Notes: generated by a model from the sequence alone, not told the origin. 64,000 nucleotides of DNA from an uncultured Tenacibaculum sp. (GCF_947498805.1 NZ_CANMLT010000005.1:404396-468395); one strand, 5' to 3'; numbered from the stretch's first letter, positions 9,404 to 18,337 are shown. Numbers and translations are program-made.

Positions 9404-11053
9404 TTAATCAAGTTTTTTAAAAAACAATTTACGCACTCCATCTGTCTTAACATAAAAACCATTATTTTCTAATTCAATACAGGACAACATAAATGTGTTA
9501 CTCCTAAAGGTTTTATTTGTTATTGTATAGAATATTGTTTCATCATTTTTAAAATTACTGGCGATTAATTTATCTTCCTCGTTTTTTAGTTCATAAACTA
9601 CTCCTAATTCATCATTATAATAAAGCCCTACGTATTCTTCTAAATGTGTATTAGACAATTGCACGGATTTATATTTTTTATAAACCTCCGCATCTCCTAC
9701 TCCTACTTTTATATAATAACTATTATCTTTAAAAGTCATTATTACCTCATCGTCGCTATTAACCACAAATTGAAACCTATTATCATCTAACGGAACCAAT
9801 GCGGTTTCAATACCACTTTCTAATCGTTTGTATCGAAGTGTATCATTTTTCACATAAATGTGTCTTGCTACCCCATTTTGCTCTTTCCAATAAAATCCTT
9901 CAAATTTTTCAAGTTGCTTTTTAGAGAGCCTTTTGGTCTTTATCTCTTTAAAATTTACTATTCGAGCTTTTGGAAATTCTTCCTTCAAATCTTCATAAGC
10001 CATACTCATAGCGGGCATTCCATTATATCTATTATTATTTCCTAAAACAAATGAAACAAAACCTTTGGTATAAAATCGAAACATATTACTTGCATAACCA
10101 GCATTAATACCAAACTGCCAAATAGATTCTAAACCTCTTTCTAAATGATCAAAATACCTTCCATAGGTCATTGTTCCCCATGAAGAGTTATACTTTTCTC
10201 CATTATCCAACTTAACAAAATCATCTAATCTTTTTACCAGTTTATTTAATGGATTTGAAGAATTTGTATACACCTGAAACCATTTTGCTAAATCCTCCCC
10301 TGTAGTATATAAATTTGTTGCTCCTAGTGTTAAATTGTTAACTGGATTATTTAAAACCTCTTCTCCTACTCGATATGAAATAGCCACATTATCTAATAAT
10401 TCCCTTTCATTATTAAAAGCTGTATTTAACATTCCTAAAGGTTTAAAGACACGCTCCGATGTAAATTCAATAAATGATTTTTCAGATGCTTTTGCTATAA
10501 TTTCTGATAATAGAATTATCTCGGTATCTGATCTCATGTAAGAAAACTCTGTTCCTGGAATAAAATCCAACTCTTCTTGACTTTGAATTATCTTCAACGC
10601 GTCTTCTTGCGTGAACGTATCAAAAGATCTAATACCCAGCAGTTCTTTTATCGGATCCAAATTATGTAATCCACTAGAGTGATTTAATAAATGTTTTACT
10701 TTGATTTGATACTTGTAATTAGGGAGTTTTGGTATATATCTTCTTATATCATCTTCTAAAGAGATCTTCCCTTCTTCTACCAATAAGAAAGTTGCCAATA
10801 CCGTAAACTGCTTTGCTAAATCATCTACTTCAAACTTAGTCTGTATAGTATTTCTTTTATTATTACTTATATCTGCACTTCCAAATGCTTTTAAAAAAAT
10901 AACTTTACCATCCTTAATAGCTCCCCCAACTACTCCCGGTTTATTTTCTTCTTTCCAATTCTTAAAAAACTTATCAAACTTTGCATTTTCAACTTGTGCA
11001 TGTAACACCATTTTTACAAAGTAAAAGAAGAATACTAGTTTTAAATGTTTCAT
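9404..11053 (-). CDS. Beta-lactamase-fold (serine hydrolase-like) exported protein, catalytic motifs lost
   Basis: The 549-residue protein has a signal peptide (about 1-20, ending VLHAQ) and a class C beta-lactamase/penicillin-binding-protein fold over about 25-340. In active members the first motif is SxxK; here FEVDDLAKQFT has Asp78 where the nucleophilic serine belongs and keeps Lys81. The YxN motif is Y172-M-R in EFSYMRSD. The HxG/KTG position appears as WQFGINAGY (312-320) without the usual residues. The C-terminal 190 residues look like the DUF3471-type beta domain of such proteins. It is probably a periplasmic pseudoenzyme, perhaps ligand-binding. Its start overlaps the upstream NTF2-like gene by 4 bases, so they form one operon. 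I read the Asp codon (GAT) directly from the DNA. Confidence 0.82.
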   Translation of the reverse strand: MKHLKLVFFFYFVKMVLHAQVENAKFDKFFKNWKEENKPGVVGGAIKDGKVIFLKAFGSADISNNKRNTIQTKFEVDDLAKQFTVLATFLLVEEGKISLEDDIRRYIPKLPNYKYQIKVKHLLNHSSGLHNLDPIKELLGIRSFDTFTQEDALKIIQSQEELDFIPGTEFSYMRSDTEIILLSEIIAKASEKSFIEFTSERVFKPLGMLNTAFNNERELLDNVAISYRVGEEVLNNPVNNLTLGATNLYTTGEDLAKWFQVYTNSSNPLNKLVKRLDDFVKLDNGEKYNSSWGTMTYGRYFDHLERGLESIWQFGINAGYASNMFRFYTKGFVSFVLGNNNRYNGMPAMSMAYEDLKEEFPKARIVNFKEIKTKRLSKKQLEKFEGFYWKEQNGVARHIYVKNDTLRYKRLESGIETALVPLDDNRFQFVVNSDDEVIMTFKDNSYYIKVGVGDAEVYKKYKSVQLSNTHLEEYVGLYYNDELGVVYELKNEEDKLIASNFKNDETIFYTITNKTFRSNTFMLSCIELENNGFYVKTDGVRKLFFKKLD

Positions 11054-11466
11054 TTATGATAGTTTTTAAAAGTGAAAGATTTGTGAATTATCTTCCAATC
11101 ATTTTTAATTTTTAACAGTAGTAAATAGTCTGTATAAATTCGTTTTCTTGAAGGCATCAATATTTCAATTTTAGCTACTGCAGCATTTCCTTCAAAATCT
11201 ATAGAAAGTACTTTACCTATTCGATTACTTTTCTTTCCTTCTTTTACATTGTTTATATAATTTTCTCCTTTCCATACTCTCAACGAATCTTTTGCTACGA
11301 AATACAAGTTAAACTCGGGATGAAACGCTCTTTTTAACCTAGAAGGCTCACCATTTGCAGTTCCGTCTATATAATCATATAAAACTTTATTTATTCTTTC
11401 TATTTCTGTTTGAGCAGTTACAGATATTCCTATCAAAAGGAATATCATTAAAAGTGATTTTCTCAT
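11050..11466 (-). CDS. Exported NTF2-like protein (putative lumazine-binding family)
   Basis: A 138-residue protein with an N-terminal signal peptide (MRKSLLMIFLLIGISVTAQ, cleavage after about residue 19). The mature part matches the SnoaL/NTF2-like fold of the putative lumazine-binding family: a helix with INKVLYDYIDGTANG, then the conserved AFHPEFNLYFV, and a beta sheet ending in WKIIHKSFTF. No enzymatic role is established for this family. It lies 6 bases after the DJ-1/PfpI-like gene and overlaps the pseudo-beta-lactamase gene by 4 bases, so the three are very likely cotranscribed and all three products leave the cytosol. Confidence 0.82.
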   Translation of the reverse strand: MRKSLLMIFLLIGISVTAQTEIERINKVLYDYIDGTANGEPSRLKRAFHPEFNLYFVAKDSLRVWKGENYINNVKEGKKSNRIGKVLSIDFEGNAAVAKIEILMPSRKRIYTDYLLLLKIKNDWKIIHKSFTFKNYHK

Positions 11467-11472
11467 TTTAAT

Positions 11473-12276
11473 TTAATTTTGATTGATTTTTAATACTTCT
11501 ACAATTTTTTTTGCCACTGAAGCCGATGCTGTTGGGTCTTGACCTGTAATCAGTCTTCCATCAACTCTATAGTAATTATCCCATCCTTTTTTAGAATAAC
11601 TAAACTTGCCTCCTCTTTCCTTGATAATCTTCTCAATAGAAAAAGGAAAAGTCTGATAATATTCTTTATCTACTCTTTCAAAAAGATCTGGAAAACCATT
11701 TACTTCTTTGTCTTCATACAAATACCTTCCTTCTTTAGTTTTAACATGTACAATTCCTGCAGTGCCATGACAGATAGCAGAAACAACTCCCTTATTTTTC
11801 TCGTAAATATTAATAGCTAAATCCTGAATTTCTTTATTCTCCGGAACTCCAAACATAGCTGCCCCACCACCTACATAATAAATAGCTTTATAATCTGAAT
11901 AATCTACTTCACTTGGTTTTTTCGTGTACTTTAACTGATTTAAAAAATCAGTTTTTTCTAAATATTTCTGCTGAATCTTATTGGTTTTATCAATATATCC
12001 CAACAAAACTTCTCCTCCCTGAGGGCTCACGAAATCTATTTTGCAACCCGCATCAACTAATACGTCATATGCATATACAATTTCACCGAAATGATTCGCT
12101 GTTTTTAAAGATGTATTTCCGTAGGTTTTTTGGTTAGATACTACAAACAAAATTCTATTTGAAGACTTCTGTTTGAAAGTACTGGTTAAGTTTTTCGGAG
12201 ATTCTTTCTTAACACTTGATGATTGACAACCGAGAAAAACTACAATTATCAATATTGATTTTAATACTATTTGCAT
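11473..12276 (-). CDS. DJ-1/PfpI-family (type 1 glutamine amidotransferase-like) lipoprotein
   Basis: A 267-residue protein of the DJ-1/Hsp31 superfamily. Signal peptide with lipobox VVFLGC gives lipid-linked Cys17. The nucleophile elbow is SAICHGTAGI (Cys169, His170), and an acidic partner is expected around Glu65 (HFGEIVYAYDVL). Hsp31-type relatives are glyoxalases or holding chaperones; whether this one does either is unknown. Being a lipoprotein is unusual for the superfamily, which is mostly cytosolic, although lipoprotein versions are common in Bacteroidota. First gene of a tight three-gene operon. The 74-base gap upstream has no exact TAnnTTTG box; TCAATTTG is the nearest. Confidence 0.85.
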   Translation of the reverse strand: MQIVLKSILIIVVFLGCQSSSVKKESPKNLTSTFKQKSSNRILFVVSNQKTYGNTSLKTANHFGEIVYAYDVLVDAGCKIDFVSPQGGEVLLGYIDKTNKIQQKYLEKTDFLNQLKYTKKPSEVDYSDYKAIYYVGGGAAMFGVPENKEIQDLAINIYEKNKGVVSAICHGTAGIVHVKTKEGRYLYEDKEVNGFPDLFERVDKEYYQTFPFSIEKIIKERGGKFSYSKKGWDNYYRVDGRLITGQDPTASASVAKKIVEVLKINQN

Positions 12277-12350
12277 AAACTATGTTTTTCCTGCAAATTG
12301 AAGTATTAAACGCTAAATAAGTTTATATGCTATAAAGTAGAAGTTCTAAT

Positions 12351-13394
12351 TTATAAAACAGAACTCTTAAATTGTGAAGGAGTTTTTCCTACCAGCTTCT
12401 TAAAGGTGGTGTAAAACGTTGATTTTGAATTAAAACCATTTTCATAACCAATAGCTTCTATAGTAATACTATTATCATCGAGAATCATTTTTTTTGCTGA
12501 TTCAATTCTATATTCATTAACAAAAACAGGAAAACTTTTACCTAAATTATCATTTAACAATTGAGAAAACTGATGCGTAGTCAATTTCATTTTCTGTGCT
12601 ACTTCTGAAGATTTTAAGTTTGCATTTTTATACAACTCTTCATCATTCATCAATTGATCTAGTTTTATTAACAAGTCTTTTGCCTTATTTATTTCTATTT
12701 TCTTATCTGCATATTTTACTTCTTTATTAAGTAATCTGATTTCCTTTCCCTTTCTAGAAAACAAGAATATGACTAATAAATACAAAAGAAATGTAAATGT
12801 TAAAGCTCCAGAGATATAGTTTGTAAAACTAACAAAATTATAAGCTGTTAAAATTAGTAGATTCGCTATTAACAAACTCAACAACCATATATCTAATATC
12901 GTTACCTCTTTCGTTTTAGCAAGTAATTTATTTGCTCGATTTCTTAATGTATATATAGATGCTAATATGTAAAGGAACCAAACAAAATAAATACTTTTTA
13001 TGATATATGGTCTCCACAAATCTATATTGGTTTCAAATGGATATAGATATCCTATAGTTAAGATTATAGGAAGTAATATAGCAATATGATACTTCCATTC
13101 TTTTTTAATACGCTCTTTTGATTCTTCTACTGATCTAATATAAAAATACAAGAAAGGGCCTATAAAAAAGCAAGCGGTTAATCCAAACTGTAAAAAATGA
13201 AAAGACAATTTAGGGTTAAAGTAAAAGAATACCGATTTTCCAATTCTAATGCTCAGCATTAAAATAAATACTCCTAAAAACTTATTTGATAGATTTTGAG
13301 GCTTTACAAAGAATATAAAATACAAACTAAGAATTAAGCCATTAAAAGCCCCTAACGCGCTAAAGAAAAATAAGAGTTCTCTACCAAATTCCAT
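12351..13394 (-). CDS. Membrane-anchored AraC-family transcriptional regulator
   Basis: A 347-residue protein with about seven transmembrane helices in residues 1-215 and a cytosolic AraC-type DNA-binding domain at about 245-347. Two helix-turn-helix units are visible: VAQKMKLTTHQFSQLLNDNL and IEAIGYENGFNSKSTFYTTF, followed by KKLVGKTPSQFK. This architecture is widespread in Bacteroidota and probably senses a membrane-associated or external signal. It starts 3 bases after the small lipoprotein gene, so it likely shares the polyprenyl synthetase transcript. The exported three-gene operon immediately downstream is a possible target, which is inference from position only. Confidence 0.9.
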   Translation of the reverse strand: MEFGRELLFFFSALGAFNGLILSLYFIFFVKPQNLSNKFLGVFILMLSIRIGKSVFFYFNPKLSFHFLQFGLTACFFIGPFLYFYIRSVEESKERIKKEWKYHIAILLPIILTIGYLYPFETNIDLWRPYIIKSIYFVWFLYILASIYTLRNRANKLLAKTKEVTILDIWLLSLLIANLLILTAYNFVSFTNYISGALTFTFLLYLLVIFLFSRKGKEIRLLNKEVKYADKKIEINKAKDLLIKLDQLMNDEELYKNANLKSSEVAQKMKLTTHQFSQLLNDNLGKSFPVFVNEYRIESAKKMILDDNSITIEAIGYENGFNSKSTFYTTFKKLVGKTPSQFKSSVL

Positions 13395-13397
13395 TCA

Positions 13398-13790
13398 TTA
13401 ATTTTTAATTCTGTCTATTTCTAAAATAGTATTAAATGTTTCTATTTGTTTTTCTGTAAGACTATTTAATATTCCACTTCTTGCGTAAAAACTAATAGTA
13501 GAATCTTTTCTATGTACTAAAACTATTATTGGTTGTCCAAATTCCCATGCTTTATAAAACTCTTTTTCTTTACCCTCTAAAAAAATTGAGTCATTAATAG
13601 CATAAGTATAATTCATTAATCTGTTATACGATGAATCAAAAATAGAAGAAGTTTGATAAGCTTTAGTTACAACCCCTTGTACTTCATAAAAATCGTTTTC
13701 ATTATAATCTTGATACCTTTTCTCTTTTGTGCATGAAAGAAAAATTATAGAAACTATAAAAAAGTAATTAAATCTTCCTTTCAACAACAT
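13398..13790 (-). CDS. Small lipoprotein of unknown function
   Basis: A 130-residue protein. The N-terminus (MLLKGRFNYFFIVSIIFLSC) is a lipoprotein signal with Cys20. The mature part is polar, has no recognisable domain, and contains VQGVVTKAYQTSS and a C-terminal SLTEKQIETFNTILEI stretch. I do not recognise the family. Its start lies inside the 3' end of the polyprenyl synthetase gene (23-base overlap), and no later in-frame ATG would keep the signal peptide, so the overlap is probably real and translation coupled. The AraC-family gene follows after 3 bases. Confidence 0.72.
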   Translation of the reverse strand: MLLKGRFNYFFIVSIIFLSCTKEKRYQDYNENDFYEVQGVVTKAYQTSSIFDSSYNRLMNYTYAINDSIFLEGKEKEFYKAWEFGQPIIVLVHRKDSTISFYARSGILNSLTEKQIETFNTILEIDRIKN

Positions 13791-14745
13791 AATCTATCAT
13801 CTGTAGCAAAGAGTTCTTATATTCAGATTCTGGATAGTTATCTAAAATAGCTAGTGCTTTATTTTTATAATCGTGCATTTTAGCTATTGTATATTCTAAA
13901 CCTCCACTTTCTTTAACAAAAGCAATTACTTCTTTTACTCTTTTCTTATTCGTGTTGTGTTTCTTTACAGAATTGATAAGCCATTTTTTCTTTTCTGCTG
14001 AACAAGTATTTAAAGTATAAATTAAAGGAAGCGTCATTTTTTGTTCCTTAATATCAATTCCAGTAGGCTTTCCAATTTTATCTTCTGTATAATCAAACAA
14101 ATCGTCTTTTATTTGGAAAGCTATTCCAATATACTCTCCAAATTTTCTCATCTGTTGAACTGTTTCATTCTTAGCTCCTACAGATGCCGCACCTATTCCA
14201 CAACAAGCAGCAATTAAAGTAGCTGTCTTCTGTCGAATGATTTCAAAATATACTTCTTCTGTTATATCTAACTTTCTCGCCTTTTCAATCTGCAACAATT
14301 CTCCTTCACTCATCTCGCGCACCGCAATAGAAATAAGCTTTAAAAGGTCAAAATCTTCATTATCTATAGAAAGTAACAATCCTTTGGACAATAAAAAATC
14401 ACCTACTAAAACAGCAATTTTATTTTTCCAAAGTGCATTAATAGAGAAAAAACCTCTCCGCCTATTACTATCGTCTACTACATCATCATGTACTAAAGTA
14501 GCAGTATGAATTAATTCTACTACAGAAGCTCCTCTATATGTACGTTCGTCAAAACCTCCATTAGAAACCATTTTCGCCACTAAAAAAACAAACATTGGTC
14601 TCATTTGTTTTCCTTTACGTCGAACGATGTAATATGTAATTCTATTTAATAATGGGACTTTAGACAACATAGAATCTTTGAACTTTGTTTCAAAGAGTTC
14701 CATTTCTTTAGCTATGGGAAGTTTTATTTGCTCTACTGGCTTCAT
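13768..14745 (-). CDS. Trans-polyprenyl synthetase (octaprenyl/solanesyl diphosphate type)
   Basis: Condenses isopentenyl diphosphate units into a long all-trans prenyl diphosphate, most likely for the menaquinone side chain. Both aspartate-rich motifs are intact: DDVVDD (87-92) with the following RRRG, and DDLFD (214-218). Supporting motifs are KQMRPMF and the Lys-Thr pair of RQKTATLIAAC. Length (325 residues) is normal. Chain length cannot be fixed from sequence. It is the first gene of a minus-strand operon and shares a promoter region with the divergent lipoprotein gene. Confidence 0.93.
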   Translation of the reverse strand: MKPVEQIKLPIAKEMELFETKFKDSMLSKVPLLNRITYYIVRRKGKQMRPMFVFLVAKMVSNGGFDERTYRGASVVELIHTATLVHDDVVDDSNRRRGFFSINALWKNKIAVLVGDFLLSKGLLLSIDNEDFDLLKLISIAVREMSEGELLQIEKARKLDITEEVYFEIIRQKTATLIAACCGIGAASVGAKNETVQQMRKFGEYIGIAFQIKDDLFDYTEDKIGKPTGIDIKEQKMTLPLIYTLNTCSAEKKKWLINSVKKHNTNKKRVKEVIAFVKESGGLEYTIAKMHDYKNKALAILDNYPESEYKNSLLQMIDYVVERKI

Positions 14746-14753
14746 TCGAACAT

Positions 14754-14789
14754 CAAAAGTAGAAAATAATTTTGGATTGGTTATCTTTG
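14754..14789. promoter_or_regulatory. Divergent -7 boxes for polyprenyl synthetase (-) and lipoprotein (+)
   Basis: TACTTTTG on the minus strand (14754-14761) lies 9 bases before the polyprenyl synthetase ATG. TATCTTTG on the plus strand (14782-14789) lies 15 bases before the lipoprotein ATG at 14805. Both fit TAnnTTTG; I found no clear TTG at -33 for either. The plus-strand box rules out the longer reading frame that would start at 14772. Confidence 0.5.
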
Positions 14790-14804
14790 GAAAAACAGTT
14801 TCTT

Positions 14805-15359
14805 ATGAAAAAAACTTTCCTTTTTTTATCTTTTTTAGTTTTAGTTCTTATAGGGTGCCAAACAAAACCTACTTCTAAAGAAATTAAAAAAGAAAAGACA
14901 CAAGAACAACTAATTTTTCCTGATGATTTTTTAGGAATTTACAAAGGAACTTTACAAATCTTCAATCCCAAAGGTTCTCAAGAAATTCCTATGGAATATC
15001 ACTTACTCAAAACTGATTCTATTCATAAATTTGATTACAAATTAGTATATAACGGGCAACCTAGAAATTATACTTTGATAATTAAAGATAAAGAAAAAGG
15101 AATTTTTGAAGTAAATGAGAATAATTGTATCATTCTACCTACTTATTTAAATGATAACACTCTACATAGTTTCTTTGAAGTACAAGGGAGTTTACTAAGT
15201 TCTAGAGCGAAGTTTACAGAGAAAAAATTAGAATTTGAAATATTATTTACGGCTTTAAAAAACAAGGTGAAGTCTGGTGGAATTTCTGAAGATATACCAG
15301 AGGTTTTTGGCTACCCTATTTCAGTATTTCAAAAGGCTACTTTAGAAAAAACTAACTAA
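14805..15359 (+). CDS. Lipoprotein of unknown function
   Basis: A 184-residue protein from the ATG at 14805. This start gives a clean lipoprotein signal (MKKTFLFLSFLVLVLIGC, Cys18); the upstream ATG at 14772 would place non-signal residues in front and lies upstream of the probable -7 box. The mature part is a small beta-rich protein (FLGIYKGTLQIFNPKG, FDYKLVYNGQPRNYTLIIKD) reminiscent of lipocalin-like stress lipoproteins, but I do not recognise the family. Its 3' end overlaps the convergent membrane-protein gene by 8 bases. Confidence 0.72.
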   Translation: MKKTFLFLSFLVLVLIGCQTKPTSKEIKKEKTQEQLIFPDDFLGIYKGTLQIFNPKGSQEIPMEYHLLKTDSIHKFDYKLVYNGQPRNYTLIIKDKEKGIFEVNENNCIILPTYLNDNTLHSFFEVQGSLLSSRAKFTEKKLEFEILFTALKNKVKSGGISEDIPEVFGYPISVFQKATLEKTN

Positions 15360-16107
15360 TTCTTTTTTGCGTTTTTTGAATACTTTTAAAGCGATTCCAG
15401 ACTGTTTTATTCTTTCTTTTATAAATAGACAATGTTCCTCTATCTAATCCAAAATAAAACAAACTTATTCCTAATGGTGGATTAGCACTTGGTAAAAAAC
15501 TAAATTTGTTAAAAGCTAGTTCGGGCCATTTCCAACATTCCAATCCAGTACCTACAAACTCTACTATAGCAACTACACAGTACATTACTAAATAAAACAT
15601 TCTTTCCTTTGGATGTTTTCTTAAAAAGTAAAAAATCAACAGAGTACATATAAAACCAAACACATCATTTTTCAAAAGAAGAAAATATATTGAAGTAGGT
15701 ATAATAAGCAGTAAACAAAATTGTTCAATTCTTTTTCTATTTAATTTAACCTGAGGTTTTCTTGAAAAATAGTAAACCAATACAAAAACAATGGCATGAC
15801 CAGGTGGTACATAATGTGGTATATTCTGTAAGCGATAGGTATACATCCCGAGACCTACTGAGAAAATATACTCCCCTATTATTCCTATAATTAATGCAAA
15901 AAACAGTTGTTGTTTTGTTCTTGGATTAGCTTTTATATACAAATAAACGAATACAAACGAAACAATTATGTTATTAAGCCACTGTGCATTACTGTAAATA
16001 TTTTCTGCAACAAACTTACTATCTATAAAAAGCCCTGTTATGATAATTAGTAATAACCATCCTAGCGTTTGAAGTACTTGTCCTGTAAGCGTTTTAGAAA
16101 ATTCCAT
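15352..16107 (-). CDS. Multi-pass membrane protein of unknown function
   Basis: A 251-residue protein with about seven to eight hydrophobic segments and no signal sequence. Three stretches look conserved rather than merely hydrophobic: EYIFSVGLGMYTYRLQNIP, VPPGHAIVF and the C-terminal ANPPLGISLFYFGLDRG, which combine charged, aromatic and proline residues inside or next to membrane segments, as in membrane enzymes. I cannot assign a family. It lies 6 bases before rlmN's 3' end on the same strand, so it is probably cotranscribed with rlmN. Confidence 0.75.
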   Translation of the reverse strand: MEFSKTLTGQVLQTLGWLLLIIITGLFIDSKFVAENIYSNAQWLNNIIVSFVFVYLYIKANPRTKQQLFFALIIGIIGEYIFSVGLGMYTYRLQNIPHYVPPGHAIVFVLVYYFSRKPQVKLNRKRIEQFCLLLIIPTSIYFLLLKNDVFGFICTLLIFYFLRKHPKERMFYLVMYCVVAIVEFVGTGLECWKWPELAFNKFSFLPSANPPLGISLFYFGLDRGTLSIYKRKNKTVWNRFKSIQKTQKRIS

Positions 16108-16113
16108 TTACAA

Positions 16114-17154
16114 CTAGCTTTTATTCGCTAATTGCCCACAAGCAGCATCGATATCTTTTCCTCTAGAACGACGAACGTTTACCGTAATATCATGCATTTC
16201 TAAATTAGAAATATAATTGTTTAATGCACGTTCAGAAGCTTGCTGGAATTCACCATCGTCAATTGGATTGTATTCAATCAAATTCACTTTACAAGGTACA
16301 TAACCGCAAAATTTGATTAAAGCATCAATATCTTCCTTTCTATCATTAATTCCATTCCATACTACATATTCGTATGTTATCTTTCGTTTAGTTTTTGCAT
16401 ACCAATACTCTAAAGATTCTTTTAAATCCTTTAAAGGAAAAGTTGAATTAAATGGCATAATTGAAGTACGGACCTCATCTATTGCAGAGTGTAAAGAAAC
16501 TGCTAAATTGAAGCGCACCTCATCATCTGCCATTTTCTTTATCATTTTAGGAACTCCAGATGTAGACAATGTAATTCTTCTTGCAGCCATTCCTAAACCT
16601 TCTTCTGAAGTTATTTTATCAATTGCCTTTATTACATTATTATAGTTCATTAAAGGCTCTCCCATTCCCATAAATACAATGTTCGTTAATTTATGGTTAT
16701 GATATAATCTACTTTGCTTATCAATTGCTACTACTTGATCATAAATTTCATCAGCATTCAAATTACGCATTCGCTTTAAACGAGCTGTTGCGCAAAACTT
16801 ACAATCTAAACTACACCCAACTTGACTAGAAACACATGCTGTCGTTCTTTTTTCTGTTGGAATTAAAACAGATTCTACGACTAATCCATCGTGCAATTTA
16901 ATGGCGTTTTTAATAGTCCCATCATTACTACGCTGCATCGTATCTACCTCAATATGATTAATTACAAAGTTCTGATCTAACATTTCTCTAGTAGCTTTAG
17001 AAATATTAGTCATATCATCAAAAGTATGTGCTGCTTTATGCCAAAGCCATTCATAAACTTGGTTACCTCTAAAAGCTTTATCGCCATTATTTACGAAAAA
17101 CTCTCTAAGTTGGTCTTTGGTTAGTGCGCGTATATCTTTTTTCTTTGTTGTCAT
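16114..17154 (-). CDS. rlmN: 23S rRNA (adenine-2503-C2)-methyltransferase / tRNA A37 methyltransferase
   Basis: Radical-SAM enzyme that methylates C2 of A2503 in 23S rRNA and A37 in some tRNAs. From the ATG at 17154 (346 residues) the cluster cysteines are Cys114, Cys118 and Cys121 (GCSLDCKFCA). The methyl-carrying pair corresponds to Cys107 (ACVSSQ) and about Cys339 (DIDAACGQL). I prefer this start to the ATG at 17181, because the latter lies inside the hairpin that ends the queA transcript and adds nine non-conserved residues. A TATTTTTG box (17161-17168) sits right before the chosen ATG. The membrane-protein gene follows after 6 bases. Confidence 0.95.
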   Translation of the reverse strand: MTTKKKDIRALTKDQLREFFVNNGDKAFRGNQVYEWLWHKAAHTFDDMTNISKATREMLDQNFVINHIEVDTMQRSNDGTIKNAIKLHDGLVVESVLIPTEKRTTACVSSQVGCSLDCKFCATARLKRMRNLNADEIYDQVVAIDKQSRLYHNHKLTNIVFMGMGEPLMNYNNVIKAIDKITSEEGLGMAARRITLSTSGVPKMIKKMADDEVRFNLAVSLHSAIDEVRTSIMPFNSTFPLKDLKESLEYWYAKTKRKITYEYVVWNGINDRKEDIDALIKFCGYVPCKVNLIEYNPIDDGEFQQASERALNNYISNLEMHDITVNVRRSRGKDIDAACGQLANKS

Positions 17155-17172
17155 CTGTTTCAAAAATACATA

Positions 17173-17204
17173 AAACCTCACAGCTTTAAAAGCTAGTGAG
17201 GTTT
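17173..17204 (-). terminator. Hairpin terminator after queA
   Basis: AAACCTCAC (17173-17181) pairs with GTGAGGTTT (17196-17204), extended inside by AGCTTT/AAAGCT. On the minus strand the stem ends in TTTT, then ATGTATTTTT, a weak but plausible terminator between queA and rlmN. Confidence 0.65.
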
Positions 17205-17234
17205 GTGACTATTTATTATAGTAAATTTTGATTC

Positions 17235-18284
17235 TTATAGGATTAACATTGCGTCTCCGTAAGAATAAAACTTATATTTCTCTTTTACTGCTTCTTGGTA
17301 AGCTTCCATCATAAAGTCATGACCAGCAAACGCAGAAACCATCATTAATAAAGTTGATTTTGGTGTATGAAAATTAGTTACCATACAATTCGCAATACTA
17401 AAGTCATATGGAGGGAAGATAAATTTATTTGTCCATCCTTCAAATGCATTTAAACGATTACTTGCTGAAACAGACGATTCAACTGTTCTCATTACCGTAG
17501 TACCTACTGCACATATCTTACGTTTTGTTTCTATTGCATTATTTACAATATCACATGACGCTTGTGGTATAACTATTTGCTCAGAATCCATTTTATGCTT
17601 AGATAAATCTTCTACTTCTACTGGATTAAAAGTTCCTAATCCAACATGTAAAGTCATTTCTGCAAAATCAACTCCTTTAATCTCTAAACGTTTCATTAAG
17701 TGCTTTGAAAAGTGTAATCCAGCAGTTGGTGCTGCAACAGCTCCTTCATTCTTAGCAAAAATAGTTTGGTACCTTTGTTCATCTTCTGGCTCTACATCAC
17801 GCTTAATATATTTTGGCAAAGGTGTTTCTCCTAATTCTAATAATTTCTTTCGGAACTCTTCATAAGAACCGTCAAATAAGAAACGTAATGTTCTTCCTCT
17901 TGATGTTGTATTATCAATTACTTCAGCTACTAAACTTTCATCTTCACCAAAGAATAATTTATTTCCAATTCTAATTTTACGAGCAGGATCAACTAACACA
18001 TCCCACAAACGGTGTTCTGCATTTAATTCACGTAATAAAAACACTTCAATACGTGCTCCTGTTTTTTCTTTGTTACCAAACATTCTAGCAGGAAATACCT
18101 TTGTGTTATTTAACATCATTACATCTCCTTCATCAAAATAATTGATTAAATCTTTAAATAATTTATGTTCAATTTTTTGAGTATCTCTATGCAATACCAT
18201 TAATCTCGCTTCATCTCTATGCTCTGATGGATACTCTGCCAATAACTCTGCTGGCAATTCAAAATTAAAATTTGATAACTTCAT
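17235..18284 (-). CDS. queA: S-adenosylmethionine:tRNA ribosyltransferase-isomerase
   Basis: Transfers and isomerises the ribosyl group of SAM onto 7-aminomethyl-7-deazaguanine in tRNA, giving epoxyqueuosine. The 349-residue length is normal. Recognisable blocks are [22 protein letters not shown] at the N-terminus, [15 protein letters not shown] in the middle, the [21 protein letters not shown] core, and [19 protein letters not shown] near the C-terminus. It has its own promoter and is followed by a terminator, so it is probably a single-gene unit. Confidence 0.97.
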   Translation of the reverse strand: MKLSNFNFELPAELLAEYPSEHRDEARLMVLHRDTQKIEHKLFKDLINYFDEGDVMMLNNTKVFPARMFGNKEKTGARIEVFLLRELNAEHRLWDVLVDPARKIRIGNKLFFGEDESLVAEVIDNTTSRGRTLRFLFDGSYEEFRKKLLELGETPLPKYIKRDVEPEDEQRYQTIFAKNEGAVAAPTAGLHFSKHLMKRLEIKGVDFAEMTLHVGLGTFNPVEVEDLSKHKMDSEQIVIPQASCDIVNNAIETKRKICAVGTTVMRTVESSVSASNRLNAFEGWTNKFIFPPYDFSIANCMVTNFHTPKSTLLMMVSAFAGHDFMMEAYQEAVKEKYKFYSYGDAMLIL

Positions 18285-18305
18285 GTTTTATTTTCTTAAC
18301 GGTGG

Positions 18306-18337
18306 CAAATATACAATATCGAAATAGGCGTTGTCAA
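18306..18337 (-). promoter_or_regulatory. promoter of queA
   Basis: On the minus strand TTG (18335-18337, within CTTGAC) and TATATTTG (18306-18313) are 21 bases apart, a good match to the Bacteroidota primary promoter. The expected start is near 18300, about 15 bases before the queA ATG. Confidence 0.65.

Noticed and set aside
14772..14804. Upstream in-frame start for the lipoprotein at 14805
   Set aside because: It overlaps the probable -7 box and puts eleven residues in front of a perfect lipoprotein signal.
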